DNA of 64,000 nt from Streptococcus shenyangsis (GTDB lineage: Bacteria > Bacillota > Bacilli > Lactobacillales > Streptococcaceae), in contig NZ_VFSH01000006.1 in NCBI RefSeq assembly GCF_006385785.1, positions 1 through 64,000 on the forward strand, in the 5' to 3' direction. Shown here in pieces: positions 18,207 to 27,105 of the stretch; the first letter of the stretch is position 1, and every line of letters starts with the position of its first letter. Made by a program: the position numbers and the translations under genes. The notes beneath the pieces were generated by a model. The model did not search any database. It worked only from the letters and a program-made list of their open reading frames with translations, and was not told where the DNA came from.

Positions 18207-18993
18207 ACTCTTTGTAGTGCCCTACATGCTTTGGATTGCACTCTTTGTCCTGGCACCCTTGGTCTTGATTTTCGGTCAATCCTTTTTCAACATCGAAGGC
18301 CAGTTTAGTTTAGAAAACTATAAATCTTACTTTGCGTCACAAAACTTGACCTATCTCAAAATGAGCTTCAACTCTGTACTCTATGCAGGAATTGTGACCT
18401 TTGTGACCTTGCTTATCAGCTATCCTACAGCCCTCTTTTTGACCCGTCTCAAGCACCGTCAACTCTGGCTCATGCTGATTATCCTGCCAACTTGGATCAA
18501 TTTGCTCCTTAAAGCATATGCCTTTATCGGAATTTTTGGTCAAAATGGCTCTATTAACCAATTTTTGGAATTTATCGGAATCGGTTCACAGCAGCTGCTC
18601 TTTACGGATTTCTCCTTTATCTTTGTTGCAAGCTACATCGAGCTTCCCTTTATGATTTTGCCGATTTTCAATGTCTTGGACGATATGGACAACAATCTTA
18701 TCAATGCCAGCTATGACCTAGGTGCGACCAAGTGGGAGACCTTCCGTCATGTCATCTTCCCTCTGTCGATGAATGGTGTGAGAAGTGGGGTCCAATCGGT
18801 CTTTATCCCTAGTTTGAGCCTCTTCATGCTGACCCGTTTGATTGGTGGGAACCGTGTTATTACGCTGGGAACGGCTATTGAACAGAATTTCCTAACCAAT
18901 GACAACTACGGTATGGGTTCTACCATCGGTGTGATTCTCATCCTGACCATGTTCATTACCATGTGGGTGACCAAGGAAAGGAGAGAACGATGA
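18187..18993 (+). CDS. potB: Spermidine/putrescine ABC transporter permease PotB
   Basis: A 268-residue permease with about six helices. The EAA loop [21 protein letters not shown] lies near residues 176-196 and couples to PotA. GAGGAGGAAAGAG precedes ATG 18187. It overlaps potA by 20 bases and potC by 4, so the four pot genes are translated as a chain. Confidence 0.93.
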   Translation: MKKTSSKLFVVPYMLWIALFVLAPLVLIFGQSFFNIEGQFSLENYKSYFASQNLTYLKMSFNSVLYAGIVTFVTLLISYPTALFLTRLKHRQLWLMLIILPTWINLLLKAYAFIGIFGQNGSINQFLEFIGIGSQQLLFTDFSFIFVASYIELPFMILPIFNVLDDMDNNLINASYDLGATKWETFRHVIFPLSMNGVRSGVQSVFIPSLSLFMLTRLIGGNRVITLGTAIEQNFLTNDNYGMGSTIGVILILTMFITMWVTKERRER

Positions 18994-19763
18994 AAAAATT
19001 TGCCAACCTTTATCTGGGACTGGTCTTTCTTGTCCTCTACCTGCCGATTTTTTACTTGATTGGCTACGCCTTTAATGCAGGCAACGACATGAATAGCTTT
19101 ACAGGCTTTAGCTTGAACCATTTTAAAACCATGTTTGGTGATGGTCGTCTTATGTTGATCCTCACCCAAACCTTTTTCTTGGCCTTTCTGTCAGCTTTGA
19201 TTGCGACCATTATCGGAACTTTTGGTGCTATTTACATCTACCAGTCTCGTAAGAAATACCAAGAAGCCTTTCTTTCACTCAATAATATCCTCATGGTTGC
19301 GCCTGATGTTATGATTGGTGCCAGCTTCTTGATTCTTTTTACCCAACTCAAATTTTCACTTGGCTTTTTGACCGTGTTATCTAGTCATGTGGCCTTCTCC
19401 ATTCCTATCGTGGTCTTGATGGTCTTGCCACGTCTTAAGGAAATGAACGGCGATATGATTCATGCGGCCTATGACCTTGGTGCCAGTCAATTTCAGATGT
19501 TCAAGGAAATCATGCTTCCTTACCTGACTCCGTCTATCATTGCAGGTTATTTCATGGCCTTCACCTATTCGCTGGATGACTTTGCCGTAACCTTCTTCGT
19601 AACGGGAAATGGCTTTTCAACGCTGTCAGTCGAGATTTACTCTCGTGCTCGTAAGGGGATTTCGCTAGAAATCAATGCCCTGTCTGCCCTCGTCTTTCTC
19701 TTTAGTATTATCCTAGTTGTTGGTTATTACTTTATCTCACGTGAGAAGGAGGAGCAAGCATGA
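18990..19763 (+). CDS. potC: Spermidine/putrescine ABC transporter permease PotC
   Basis: A 257-residue permease, partner of PotB, with about six helices and the EAA loop AAYDLGASQFQMFKEIMLPYL near residues 165-185. AAGGAAAGGAGAG precedes ATG 18990. ATGA overlaps with both neighbours indicate coupling. Confidence 0.93.
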   Translation: MKKFANLYLGLVFLVLYLPIFYLIGYAFNAGNDMNSFTGFSLNHFKTMFGDGRLMLILTQTFFLAFLSALIATIIGTFGAIYIYQSRKKYQEAFLSLNNILMVAPDVMIGASFLILFTQLKFSLGFLTVLSSHVAFSIPIVVLMVLPRLKEMNGDMIHAAYDLGASQFQMFKEIMLPYLTPSIIAGYFMAFTYSLDDFAVTFFVTGNGFSTLSVEIYSRARKGISLEINALSALVFLFSIILVVGYYFISREKEEQA

Positions 19764-20830
19764 AAAAACTCTATTCATTTTTAGCAGGAATTGCAGCCAT
19801 TATCCTGGTCTTGTGGGGAATTGCGACGCATCTAGATAGTAAAATCAATAGCCGAGATAGTCAAAAATTGGTTATCTACAACTGGGGAGACTATATCGAT
19901 CCAGAACTCTTGACTCAGTTCACAGAAGAAACAGGCATCCAAGTCCAGTATGAGACCTTTGATTCCAACGAAGCCATGTATACCAAGATTAAGCAGGGTG
20001 GAACGACCTATGATATTGCTATCCCAAGTGAATACATGATTAACAAGATGAAGGACGAAGACCTCTTGGTTCCGCTTGATTATTCAAAACTTGAAGGTCT
20101 TGAAAATATCGGACCAGAGTTCCTCAACCAGTCCTTTGACCCAGGCAATAAATTCTCCATTCCTTACTTCTGGGGAACCCTGGGAATCATCTACAATGAA
20201 ACTATGGTAGATGAAGCGCCTGAGCATTGGGATGACCTCTGGAAGCCAGAGTATAAGAACTCCATCATGCTCTTTGATGGGGCGCGTGAGGTGCTGGGAC
20301 TGGGGCTCAACTCCCTTGGCTACAGCCTCAACTCCAAGAATACCCAGCAGTTGGAAGAGACAGTAGACAAACTCTACAAACTGACTCCAAATATCAAGGC
20401 CATCGTTGCCGACGAGATGAAGGGTTACATGATTCAGAATAACGCTGCTATAGGAGTGACCTTCTCTGGCGAAGCCAGCCAAATGCTGGAGAAAAATGAA
20501 AATCTACGCTATGTGGTTCCGACCGAGGCCAGCAATCTTTGGTTTGACAATATGGTTATTCCCAAAACAGTCAAAAACCAAGATGCTGCCTATGCCTTTA
20601 TCAACTTTATGTTGAAACCCGAAAATGCTCTCAAAAATGCGGAGTATGTCGGCTATTCAACACCAAACCTACCAGCTAAGGAATTGCTCCCAGAGGAGAA
20701 AAAAGAAGATAAATCCTTCTATCCAGATGCTGAAACCATGAAACACCTAGAAGTTTATGAAAAATTTGACCATAAATGGACAGGCAAATATAGCGACCTC
20801 TTCCTACAGTTTAAAATGTATAGGAAGTAG
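19760..20830 (+). CDS. potD: Spermidine/putrescine-binding protein PotD (uncleaved N-terminal anchor)
   Basis: A 356-residue extracellular polyamine-binding protein. The N-terminus has one hydrophobic segment (about residues 5-23) but no lipobox Cys, so it is probably held by a signal anchor rather than a lipid. The mature fold begins VIYNWGDYIDPELL. Polyamine-site motifs include YDIAIPSEYM, WGTLGIIYNE, and FDNMVIPKT near the C-terminus. It starts four bases inside potC. In pneumococcus, PotD is a known surface antigen; that is family knowledge. Confidence 0.94.
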   Translation: MKKLYSFLAGIAAIILVLWGIATHLDSKINSRDSQKLVIYNWGDYIDPELLTQFTEETGIQVQYETFDSNEAMYTKIKQGGTTYDIAIPSEYMINKMKDEDLLVPLDYSKLEGLENIGPEFLNQSFDPGNKFSIPYFWGTLGIIYNETMVDEAPEHWDDLWKPEYKNSIMLFDGAREVLGLGLNSLGYSLNSKNTQQLEETVDKLYKLTPNIKAIVADEMKGYMIQNNAAIGVTFSGEASQMLEKNENLRYVVPTEASNLWFDNMVIPKTVKNQDAAYAFINFMLKPENALKNAEYVGYSTPNLPAKELLPEEKKEDKSFYPDAETMKHLEVYEKFDHKWTGKYSDLFLQFKMYRK

Positions 20831-20845
20831 GAGTTAGCAGTCACG

Positions 20846-20876
20846 AAACGAATCAGTCAAACTGGTTCGTTTTTTA
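20846..20876 (+). terminator. pot operon terminator
   Basis: AAACGAATCAG, loop TCAAA, CTGGTTCGTTTTTT with one G-T pair. Confidence 0.88.
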
Positions 20877-20918
20877 TGTAGAAGGCAATTTTTGTAACTG
20901 TATGTTTTTCTATGATAG

Positions 20919-21049
20919 TTGCTTATTTGCTTGCCTAGTAGTATACTAAGCTTAACCTTACAGAAAGCGGTAACAAATAATGAAAATGTCTACTTTTTTC
21001 AAAAAAGTTTCTGGTCAACCTTTTTGACTGTTAAGCAAACTGTTATACT
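20919..21049 (+). promoter_or_regulatory. Two orphan promoter-like sites and a cre-like box in the potD-alaS gap
   Basis: The 20878-21276 stretch has no gene of normal length. TTGCTT (20919-20924), a 17-base spacer and TATACT (20942-20947) form a fair promoter. CAGAAAGCGGTAACA at 20961-20975 matches the CcpA cre consensus at 13 of 15 places. A 15-codon ORF follows at 20980-21027 without an RBS. A second extended -10, TGTTATACT, lies at 21041-21049. I see nothing else firm here; it may be the remnant of a lost gene. Confidence 0.35.
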
Positions 21050-21276
21050 ATTCTATCTAAAGAATGGTTTGGATCGGTAATACCTAATAACTGAGTCTAT
21101 ATATTTGGTGATAGGAAACTTTATATTTGAAAATATTTACGTAGCTATCTTTAGCAATTCGAAACTTTGGGATAAAAATTGGGCTAAAAAGAGTGATAGC
21201 AGTAAGAAAAAATATATTCTGAAAAAGTAATCTGAGATGTAGGAAATTGGTTTGATTCGACGGAGATGATTTCCAG

Positions 21277-21305
21277 TTGACGCAAGCTTAAAAAAACGAT
21301 ATAAT
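21277..21305 (+). promoter_or_regulatory. Promoter of the alanine T-box transcript
   Basis: TTGACG at 21277-21282 and TATAAT at 21300-21305 with a 17-base spacer. The predicted start is near 21312. Confidence 0.85.
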
Positions 21306-21311
21306 AATAAA

Positions 21312-21498
21312 GTTGAGAATTGATTTTCACTTGTCTTAGTCCAGAGAAATGGCGGTGCTGCGAGCCATCTAAGCTAGAAACTCATGCTACTCAATTTAAC
21401 AATTGCATAATAAGAATAAGAGAATGACAAGTTCATTGAATGAAGGTGGTACCGCGGTTTTTCGCCCTTCGTGATATGAGCTTGTCTTTTGATTTTTT
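21312..21498 (+). promoter_or_regulatory. T-box riboswitch, alanine specific
   Basis: The canonical T-box AAGGTGGTACCGCGG lies at 21443-21457. The stem I base pairs TTGAG (21314-21318) with CTCAA. Just before the 3' arm, GCT at 21386-21388 followed by A is the likely specifier codon (Ala). The terminator arm GACAAGTTCAT pairs with ATGAGCTTGTC, followed by TTTT. Uncharged tRNA-Ala would stabilise the antiterminator and permit read-through into the LURP-one gene and alaS. Confidence 0.92.
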
Positions 21499-21508
21499 GG
21501 AGGTGTTG

Positions 21509-21994
21509 ATGAAAACATTTCTTGTCAAACAAAAGTTTCGTCTTGGAGGCGAACGCTTCGCTATCAAGGATGACAGGGGAGAAATCGCCTATCAGGTAGA
21601 GGGATCATTTTTTAAGATTCCCAAAACTTTTACCATCTATGATGATAATGGTGAACATGTCAGTCAGATCAGTAAAGAAATCTTGACCTTGCTTCCTCGT
21701 TTTGAGATTCAGCTTAGGGATGGCTCGAGTTTTGTCATTCGTAAGAAGTTGACCTTCTGGCGAGATAAGTATGAGTTTGATAATCTAGGGCTTCGTATCG
21801 AGGGCAATATCTGGGATTTGAATTTCAAATTGCTGGATGATCGCGATCAGCTGATTGCGGAAATCAAGAAAGAACTCTTCCATCTGACCTCTACCTATAC
21901 CGTAACCGTCCTTGAGGATGATTATGCAGACCTAGTCATTTCCCTCTGTGTCGCGATTGACTATGTGGAAATGCTGGAAAGCCAATCACATTAA
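21509..21994 (+). CDS. LURP-one/YxjI family protein
   Basis: A 161-residue beta-rich protein: MKTFLVKQKFRLGGERFAIKDDRG, of which the repeating short strands continue to the end. This matches the LURP-one-related (tubby-like fold) family, whose bacterial role is not known. I chose ATG 21509 after TTTTTTGGAGGTGTTG. An upstream in-frame ATG at 21440 lies inside the T-box. The gene sits between the alanine T-box terminator and alaS, with 21 bases to alaS. It therefore shares tRNA-Ala control, an unusual place for a non-synthetase gene. Confidence 0.85.
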   Translation: MKTFLVKQKFRLGGERFAIKDDRGEIAYQVEGSFFKIPKTFTIYDDNGEHVSQISKEILTLLPRFEIQLRDGSSFVIRKKLTFWRDKYEFDNLGLRIEGNIWDLNFKLLDDRDQLIAEIKKELFHLTSTYTVTVLEDDYADLVISLCVAIDYVEMLESQSH

Positions 21995-22015
21995 ACAAGT
22001 AAATAAGGAGACAAT

Positions 22016-24634
22016 ATGAAACAACTATCTAGTGCACAAGTACGCCAAATGTGGCTTGATTTCTGGGCGACCAAAGGTCACTCAGTAGAACCATCAGTGA
22101 GCTTGGTCCCTGTAAATGACCCAACACTTTTGTGGATCAACTCTGGGGTAGCAACCCTTAAGAAATACTTTGACGGGACCATTATCCCTGAAAATCCACG
22201 TATCACCAATGCCCAAAAGGCCATCCGTACCAACGATATCGAGAACGTAGGGAAGACTGCACGTCACCATACTATGTTTGAAATGTTGGGGAACTTCTCT
22301 ATCGGGGATTACTTCCGTGACGAAGCGATTACTTGGGCTTATGAGCTTTTGACAAGTCCTGAATGGTTTGATTTCCCAGCTGAAAAACTTTACATGACCT
22401 ACTATCCAGAAGATAAAGATTCATACAACCGCTGGATTGAAGTGGGAGTAGATCCAAGTCACTTGATTCCAATCGAGGACAACTTCTGGGAAATCGGTGC
22501 GGGACCGTCTGGACCAGACACAGAGATTTTCTTTGACCGTGGGGAAGCCTTTGACCCGGAAAATATCGGTATTCGTCTGCTTGCAGAAGATATCGAAAAC
22601 GACCGTTATATCGAAATCTGGAATATCGTTTTGTCACAATTTAACGCAGACCCTGCTGTTCCTCGTAGTGAATACAAGGAATTGCCACATAAGAACATTG
22701 ATACGGGCGCAGGTTTGGAGCGTTTGGTTGCAGTTATCCAAGGGGCTAAGACTAACTTTGAAACAGACCTATTCATGCCGATTATTCGTGAAGTAGAGAA
22801 ATTGTCTGGTAAGGTCTATGACCAGGATGGCGACAACATGAGCTTTAAGGTTATCGCTGACCACATCCGCTCATTATCATTTGCCATCGGTGATGGTGCT
22901 CTTCCAGGAAATGAAGGTCGTGGTTATGTCCTTCGTCGTCTTCTCCGTCGTGCTTCTATGCATGGTCAAAAATTGGGAATCAACGAGCCTTTCCTTTACA
23001 AACTCGTCCCAACCGTTGGAAAAATCATGCAAAGCTACTACCCAGAAGTGCTTGAAAAACGTGACTTTATTGAGAAAATCGTTAAGAGCGAGGAAGAGTC
23101 ATTTGCCCGTACTCTTCACTCAGGTCAACACTTTGCCCAAGGCATCGTAGCTGACTTGAAAGAAAAAGGTCAATCTGTCATCGCTGGTTCAGATGTCTTT
23201 AAACTCTATGATACATACGGATTCCCAGTAGAGTTGACAGAAGAAATCGCTGAAGAAGCGGGTATGACTGTAGACCGTGAAGGTTTTGAAGCAGCCATGA
23301 AAGAACAGCAAGAACGTGCGCGTGCGTCAGCTGTTAAAGGTGGCTCAATGGGTATGCAAAATGAAACCCTTCAAAACATCACTGTAGAAAGTGTCTTCAA
23401 CTACAATGCTAGCCAATTGTCTTCTAAATTGCTGGCTATCGTAGCTGACAATGCAGAAGTAGAAGCTGTATCAGAGGGAACTGCCTCTCTTATCTTTGCG
23501 GAAACGCCATTCTACGCTGAAATGGGTGGACAGGTAGCTGACAACGGACAAATCTTGGATGAGTCAGGTAAGGTCGTGGCTACTGTGACCAATGTTCAAA
23601 AAGCTCCAAATGGACAGGCTCTTCATACAGTTGAAGTCCATGCACCACTTGCTTTAAACCAAGAATATACCTTGGCAATTGATACAAATCGTCGTCACCG
23701 TGTTATGAAAAACCACACTGCGACTCATTTGCTTCACGCTGCCCTTCATAATATCCTTGGAAATCATGCGACACAAGCAGGATCTCTTAACGAAGTTGAA
23801 TTCCTTCGCTTTGACTTTACCCATTTCCAAGCTGTGACTGCTGAAGAATTGCGTGCCATTGAACAGCAAGTCAACGAAAAAATCTGGGAAGCTCTTGAAG
23901 TGAAGACAGTTGAAACGGATATTGACACTGCTAAAGAAATGGGAGCTATGGCCCTCTTTGGTGAGAAATACGGAAAAGAAGTCCGTGTTGTTACTATCGG
24001 TGACTACTCTATCGAGCTTTGTGGTGGTACCCACGTTGGCAACACTTCTGAAATTGGCCTCTTCAAGATTGTCAAAGAAGAAGGAATCGGTTCAGGAACT
24101 CGCCGTATCTTGGCAGTGACTGGTAAGGAAGCCTTTGAAGCCTACCGTGAACAAGAGGACGCTCTTAAAGCTGTCGCAGCAACTCTTAAAGCACCTCAAG
24201 TTAAGGAAGTTCCTCACAAGGTAGAAGGACTTCAAGAACAACTTCGTCAACTTCAAAAAGAAAATGCTGAGTTGAAAGAAAAAGCCGCAGCTGCAGCCGC
24301 AGGCGATATTTTCAAAGACGTTAAGGAAGTCAACGGTCACCGTTACATTGCTAGTCAAGTGTCTGTATCAGATGCCGGTGCCCTTCGTACCTTTGCGGAC
24401 AACTGGAAACAAAAAGACTACTCTGATCTTCTTGTCCTAGTTGCCGCTATCGGTGACAAGGTAAATGTCCTTGTAGCAAGCAAGACAAAAGACCTTCATG
24501 CAGGAAACCTTGTCAAAGAATTAGCACCAATCGTTGATGGACGTGGTGGTGGTAAACCAGACATGGCCATGGCAGGAGGAAGCAACCAAGCTAAGATACA
24601 AGAATTGTTGGATGCAGTAGCAGGTAAATTGTAA
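22016..24634 (+). CDS. alaS: Alanyl-tRNA synthetase
   Basis: An 872-residue class II synthetase that charges tRNA-Ala. The catalytic core starts [18 protein letters not shown]. Class II motifs include [15 protein letters not shown] and [21 protein letters not shown]. The editing domain has the zinc/active-site pair [11 protein letters not shown] and CGGTHV. A coiled coil (about residues 730-765) and a C-Ala domain ending [14 protein letters not shown] complete it. AAGGAG precedes the ATG. It is controlled by the upstream alanine T-box together with the LURP-one gene. Confidence 0.97.
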   Translation: MKQLSSAQVRQMWLDFWATKGHSVEPSVSLVPVNDPTLLWINSGVATLKKYFDGTIIPENPRITNAQKAIRTNDIENVGKTARHHTMFEMLGNFSIGDYFRDEAITWAYELLTSPEWFDFPAEKLYMTYYPEDKDSYNRWIEVGVDPSHLIPIEDNFWEIGAGPSGPDTEIFFDRGEAFDPENIGIRLLAEDIENDRYIEIWNIVLSQFNADPAVPRSEYKELPHKNIDTGAGLERLVAVIQGAKTNFETDLFMPIIREVEKLSGKVYDQDGDNMSFKVIADHIRSLSFAIGDGALPGNEGRGYVLRRLLRRASMHGQKLGINEPFLYKLVPTVGKIMQSYYPEVLEKRDFIEKIVKSEEESFARTLHSGQHFAQGIVADLKEKGQSVIAGSDVFKLYDTYGFPVELTEEIAEEAGMTVDREGFEAAMKEQQERARASAVKGGSMGMQNETLQNITVESVFNYNASQLSSKLLAIVADNAEVEAVSEGTASLIFAETPFYAEMGGQVADNGQILDESGKVVATVTNVQKAPNGQALHTVEVHAPLALNQEYTLAIDTNRRHRVMKNHTATHLLHAALHNILGNHATQAGSLNEVEFLRFDFTHFQAVTAEELRAIEQQVNEKIWEALEVKTVETDIDTAKEMGAMALFGEKYGKEVRVVTIGDYSIELCGGTHVGNTSEIGLFKIVKEEGIGSGTRRILAVTGKEAFEAYREQEDALKAVAATLKAPQVKEVPHKVEGLQEQLRQLQKENAELKEKAAAAAAGDIFKDVKEVNGHRYIASQVSVSDAGALRTFADNWKQKDYSDLLVLVAAIGDKVNVLVASKTKDLHAGNLVKELAPIVDGRGGGKPDMAMAGGSNQAKIQELLDAVAGKL

Positions 24635-24640
24635 GAAAAT

Positions 24641-24670
24641 AAAGATCTATCCATTTGGGTAGGTCTTTTT
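24641..24670 (+). terminator. alaS terminator
   Basis: AGATCTATCC and GGGTAGGTCT pair with wobbles, followed by TTTTT. Confidence 0.75.
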
Positions 24671-24677
24671 GTGAATG

Positions 24678-24709
24678 CAAAAAAGCCAAATCCGATTGGA
24701 CCTGGCTTG
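24678..24709 (-). terminator. Amylase gene terminator (minus strand)
   Basis: AAGCCAAATCC, loop GATT, GGACCTGGCTT. On the minus strand the hairpin is followed by a T-run. Confidence 0.75.
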
Positions 24710-24723
24710 AATATTATGAACTA

Positions 24724-26178
24724 TTAAATAGTATTGGCTGCCCAGACACTTACCGAAGCAGCAGAGACTGGGAATTGTCCATAACCTTCCTCATCGATTG
24801 TAACTTGACCTTGGTGGTTTCCAAGTAAATCTACAAAGGTTTGGTTAGCCCATTCTTGGCCGACAAACATTGACTTGCTGTTTTCTTGGTCATTTGATAT
24901 AAGGACTGCGATTGGGGATTGATTTTCAGCACCTGAACGTACCCAACCGATACAGTTAGCATTATCAAAGTAGTCATTTTGTTCCCCATAGGCCAAGTCT
25001 TTTCGGATGGCTAGGAGGCGGTCAAGGATTTCTTTGAAATCTTGTTGAGCATACTGCCCTGAAATACCATAGTAGTCTCCGTAAAAGACACATGGAAGAC
25101 CGTTTTGGCGTAACAGAATGAGGGCATAGGCTGCTGGTTTGAACCATTCTTCAACAGTAGACTCAAGAGCTTGACCTCGTTGTGTATCGTGGTTGTCGAC
25201 AAAAGTCACAGCCTTGTCGGGCTTGAGTTCAACCAAGCTATCTGTAAAAATACCACGAAGGTCATAGTTGGAACCTGCTCGGCTAGCATCAAAGAGATTC
25301 TGGTGGAGACGAACATCGACAAGGTCAAAGCGTTCTTCCGTTTTTTCAAGATAGTCTAGATTGGCTTCCTTTTCTGGATTCCAAAATTCACCAAAAACAT
25401 AGAAATCCTCACCGTATTTTTCCTTCATATCACGGATAAAATTGCGCATGAAGAAAGAGTCAATGTGTTTAACGGCATCCAAGCGGAAACCAGCTACACC
25501 AGTCGTTTCCATGAACCAGTCAGCCCAGTCATAGATATTTTGGATGACTTCAGGATGTTTAAAGTCTAGGTCGGCATACATGAGATAGTCGTAGTTTCCG
25601 TTTTCGTTATCGACCAATTCCTCATTTGCCCAACCCTTGTTGTCTCCTTGAATCAGATAAATCCCAGATTTACGGCGTTTGGCATCATAGTCAGTACCTG
25701 TGAAGTGGTACCAGTGCCAGTGGAAGTCATTGTAGGTATCTTGGCGACCATCGAAGGTAAAGCTAGTCCAGCCGTTGATGATGAAGGGTTGTCCGAGTTC
25801 GACTGTACGGTCAACAGGATCCACCTCAATAACCTGAAAGGCTTCCATGTGATCGGCTGCAGCCTTGTGATTGAGTACCACATCGGCCATAGGCTGGATT
25901 CCCTGTGTTTTTAGAGCTTGAATGGCTTGAAGATAGTCTTCTTTAAAACCATACTTGGTACGGACAGTTCCTTTTTGGTTAAACTCTCCTAAGTCGAATA
26001 AGTCATAGACCCCATAGCCGACATCTTTTTCATTGGTTGCCTTAAAAGCTGGTGGCATCCAGACGTGGCTAATCCCCAGATGAGCTAGGTGTGGAGCATC
26101 TTCAGCTAGACGCGTCCAGTGCTGACCGTCGTGGGGCAGATACCATTCAAAGTATTGCATGAGTGTTTGATTTTGCAT
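24724..26178 (-). CDS. Intracellular alpha-amylase (GH13)
   Basis: A 484-residue alpha-amylase without a signal peptide, so it acts in the cytoplasm on maltodextrins or glycogen. Conserved GH13 regions in order: ADVVLNHKA, GFRLDAVKHID with the nucleophile Asp, YVFGEFW with the acid-base Glu, and FVDNHDTQ with the stabilising Asp. The start MQNQTLMQYFEWYLPHDG is typical of cytosolic amylases close to B. licheniformis-type enzymes. The minus-strand promoter overlaps a LacI-type palindrome, which suggests carbon-source control. Confidence 0.93.
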   Translation of the reverse strand: MQNQTLMQYFEWYLPHDGQHWTRLAEDAPHLAHLGISHVWMPPAFKATNEKDVGYGVYDLFDLGEFNQKGTVRTKYGFKEDYLQAIQALKTQGIQPMADVVLNHKAAADHMEAFQVIEVDPVDRTVELGQPFIINGWTSFTFDGRQDTYNDFHWHWYHFTGTDYDAKRRKSGIYLIQGDNKGWANEELVDNENGNYDYLMYADLDFKHPEVIQNIYDWADWFMETTGVAGFRLDAVKHIDSFFMRNFIRDMKEKYGEDFYVFGEFWNPEKEANLDYLEKTEERFDLVDVRLHQNLFDASRAGSNYDLRGIFTDSLVELKPDKAVTFVDNHDTQRGQALESTVEEWFKPAAYALILLRQNGLPCVFYGDYYGISGQYAQQDFKEILDRLLAIRKDLAYGEQNDYFDNANCIGWVRSGAENQSPIAVLISNDQENSKSMFVGQEWANQTFVDLLGNHQGQVTIDEEGYGQFPVSAASVSVWAANTI

Positions 26179-26211
26179 GATGTTTCCTCTTACTTGTCAA
26201 TCTTGTTCTTT

Positions 26212-26250
26212 ATTCTATCATAAAGTATCGGTTAGCTCAAACGTTTGCGT
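26212..26250 (-). promoter_or_regulatory. Amylase promoter with overlapping LacI/MalR-type operator
   Basis: On the minus strand, TTGAGC (26235-26240) and TAGAAT (26212-26217) are 17 bases apart. The palindrome CAAACGTTTG at 26238-26247 overlaps the -35. Its context, CGCAAACGTTTG on the minus strand, resembles operators of LacI-family maltose repressors. Repression of the amylase in the absence of maltodextrin is inferred. Confidence 0.6.
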
Positions 26251-26290
26251 AAAACTGAATAATAAGTTTTTGACTATTTTATATAAAATG

Positions 26291-26318
26291 TTGATTTTTA
26301 AAATGAAAGCGCTATAAT
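26291..26318 (+). promoter_or_regulatory. ABC transporter promoter with overlapping cre-like site
   Basis: TTGATT (26291-26296) and TATAAT (26313-26318), spacer 16. ATGAAAGCGCTATAA at 26303-26317 matches the CcpA cre consensus except one base and covers the -10. CcpA binding here could repress the ABC genes or affect the divergent amylase. Confidence 0.55.
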
Positions 26319-26355
26319 TATAGTAAATTACATAGATAAAGAGAGGAGATTTCTC

Positions 26356-27105
26356 ATGATTGAATTTCAAAATGTTAGTAAGTTGTATGGTGATAAAGAG
26401 GCCTTGAGCAATCTCAATTTGCAGATTGAAAATGGAGAGATTATGGGCTTGATTGGCCATAATGGTGCTGGAAAATCGACCACTATAAAATCCTTAGTCA
26501 GTATCATTTCACCCAGCAGTGGTCGTATTTTGGTAGATGGTCAGGATTTATCGGAAAATCGCTTGGCTATCAAACGAAAGATTGGCTACGTAGCAGACTC
26601 GCCTGACTTATTTTTACGCTTAACGGCCAATGAATTTTGGGAATTGCTTGCCTCATCCTATGATCTGACTAACTCTGACTTGGAGTCTAGTCTAGCTAGG
26701 CTATTGAGTGTTTTTGACTTTGCTGAAAACCGCTATCAGGTTATTGAAACCCTTTCTCACGGAATGCGTCAGAAAGTCTTTGTCATTGGGGCACTCTTGT
26801 CTGATCCTGATATTTGGGTTTTGGACGAACCCTTGACTGGTTTGGATCCCCAGGCTGCCTTTGATTTGAAACAGATGATGAAGGAACATGCACAAAAGGG
26901 CAAGACGGTCTTGTTTTCAACCCATGTCCTAGAGGTGGCCGAGCAAGTCTGTGATCGGATTGCCATTTTGAAAAAGGGGCATTTGATTTATTGTGGTAAG
27001 GTGGAGGACTTGAGAAAAGACCACCCAGACCAGTCTTTGGAAAGTATCTACCTTAGTCTTGCAGGTAGAAAAGAGGAGGTTTCAGATGCGTCTCAAGGTC
27101 ATTAA
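26356..27105 (+). CDS. ABC transporter ATP-binding protein
   Basis: A 249-residue ATPase of the CcmA/drug-exporter type. Walker A is GHNGAGKST, the signature variant is LSHGMRQK, Walker B is IWVLDEPLTGLDP, and the H-loop is FSTHVLEVA. It would energise the membrane protein encoded next, with a 20-base overlap. No periplasmic-binding gene is near, so export is more likely than import. The substrate is unknown. AGAGGAG precedes the ATG. Confidence 0.9.
   Translation: MIEFQNVSKLYGDKEALSNLNLQIENGEIMGLIGHNGAGKSTTIKSLVSIISPSSGRILVDGQDLSENRLAIKRKIGYVADSPDLFLRLTANEFWELLASSYDLTNSDLESSLARLLSVFDFAENRYQVIETLSHGMRQKVFVIGALLSDPDIWVLDEPLTGLDPQAAFDLKQMMKEHAQKGKTVLFSTHVLEVAEQVCDRIAILKKGHLIYCGKVEDLRKDHPDQSLESIYLSLAGRKEEVSDASQGH

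Noticed and set aside
21440..21508. Longer start for the LURP-one gene at 21440
   Set aside because: This stretch is the T-box antiterminator and terminator.
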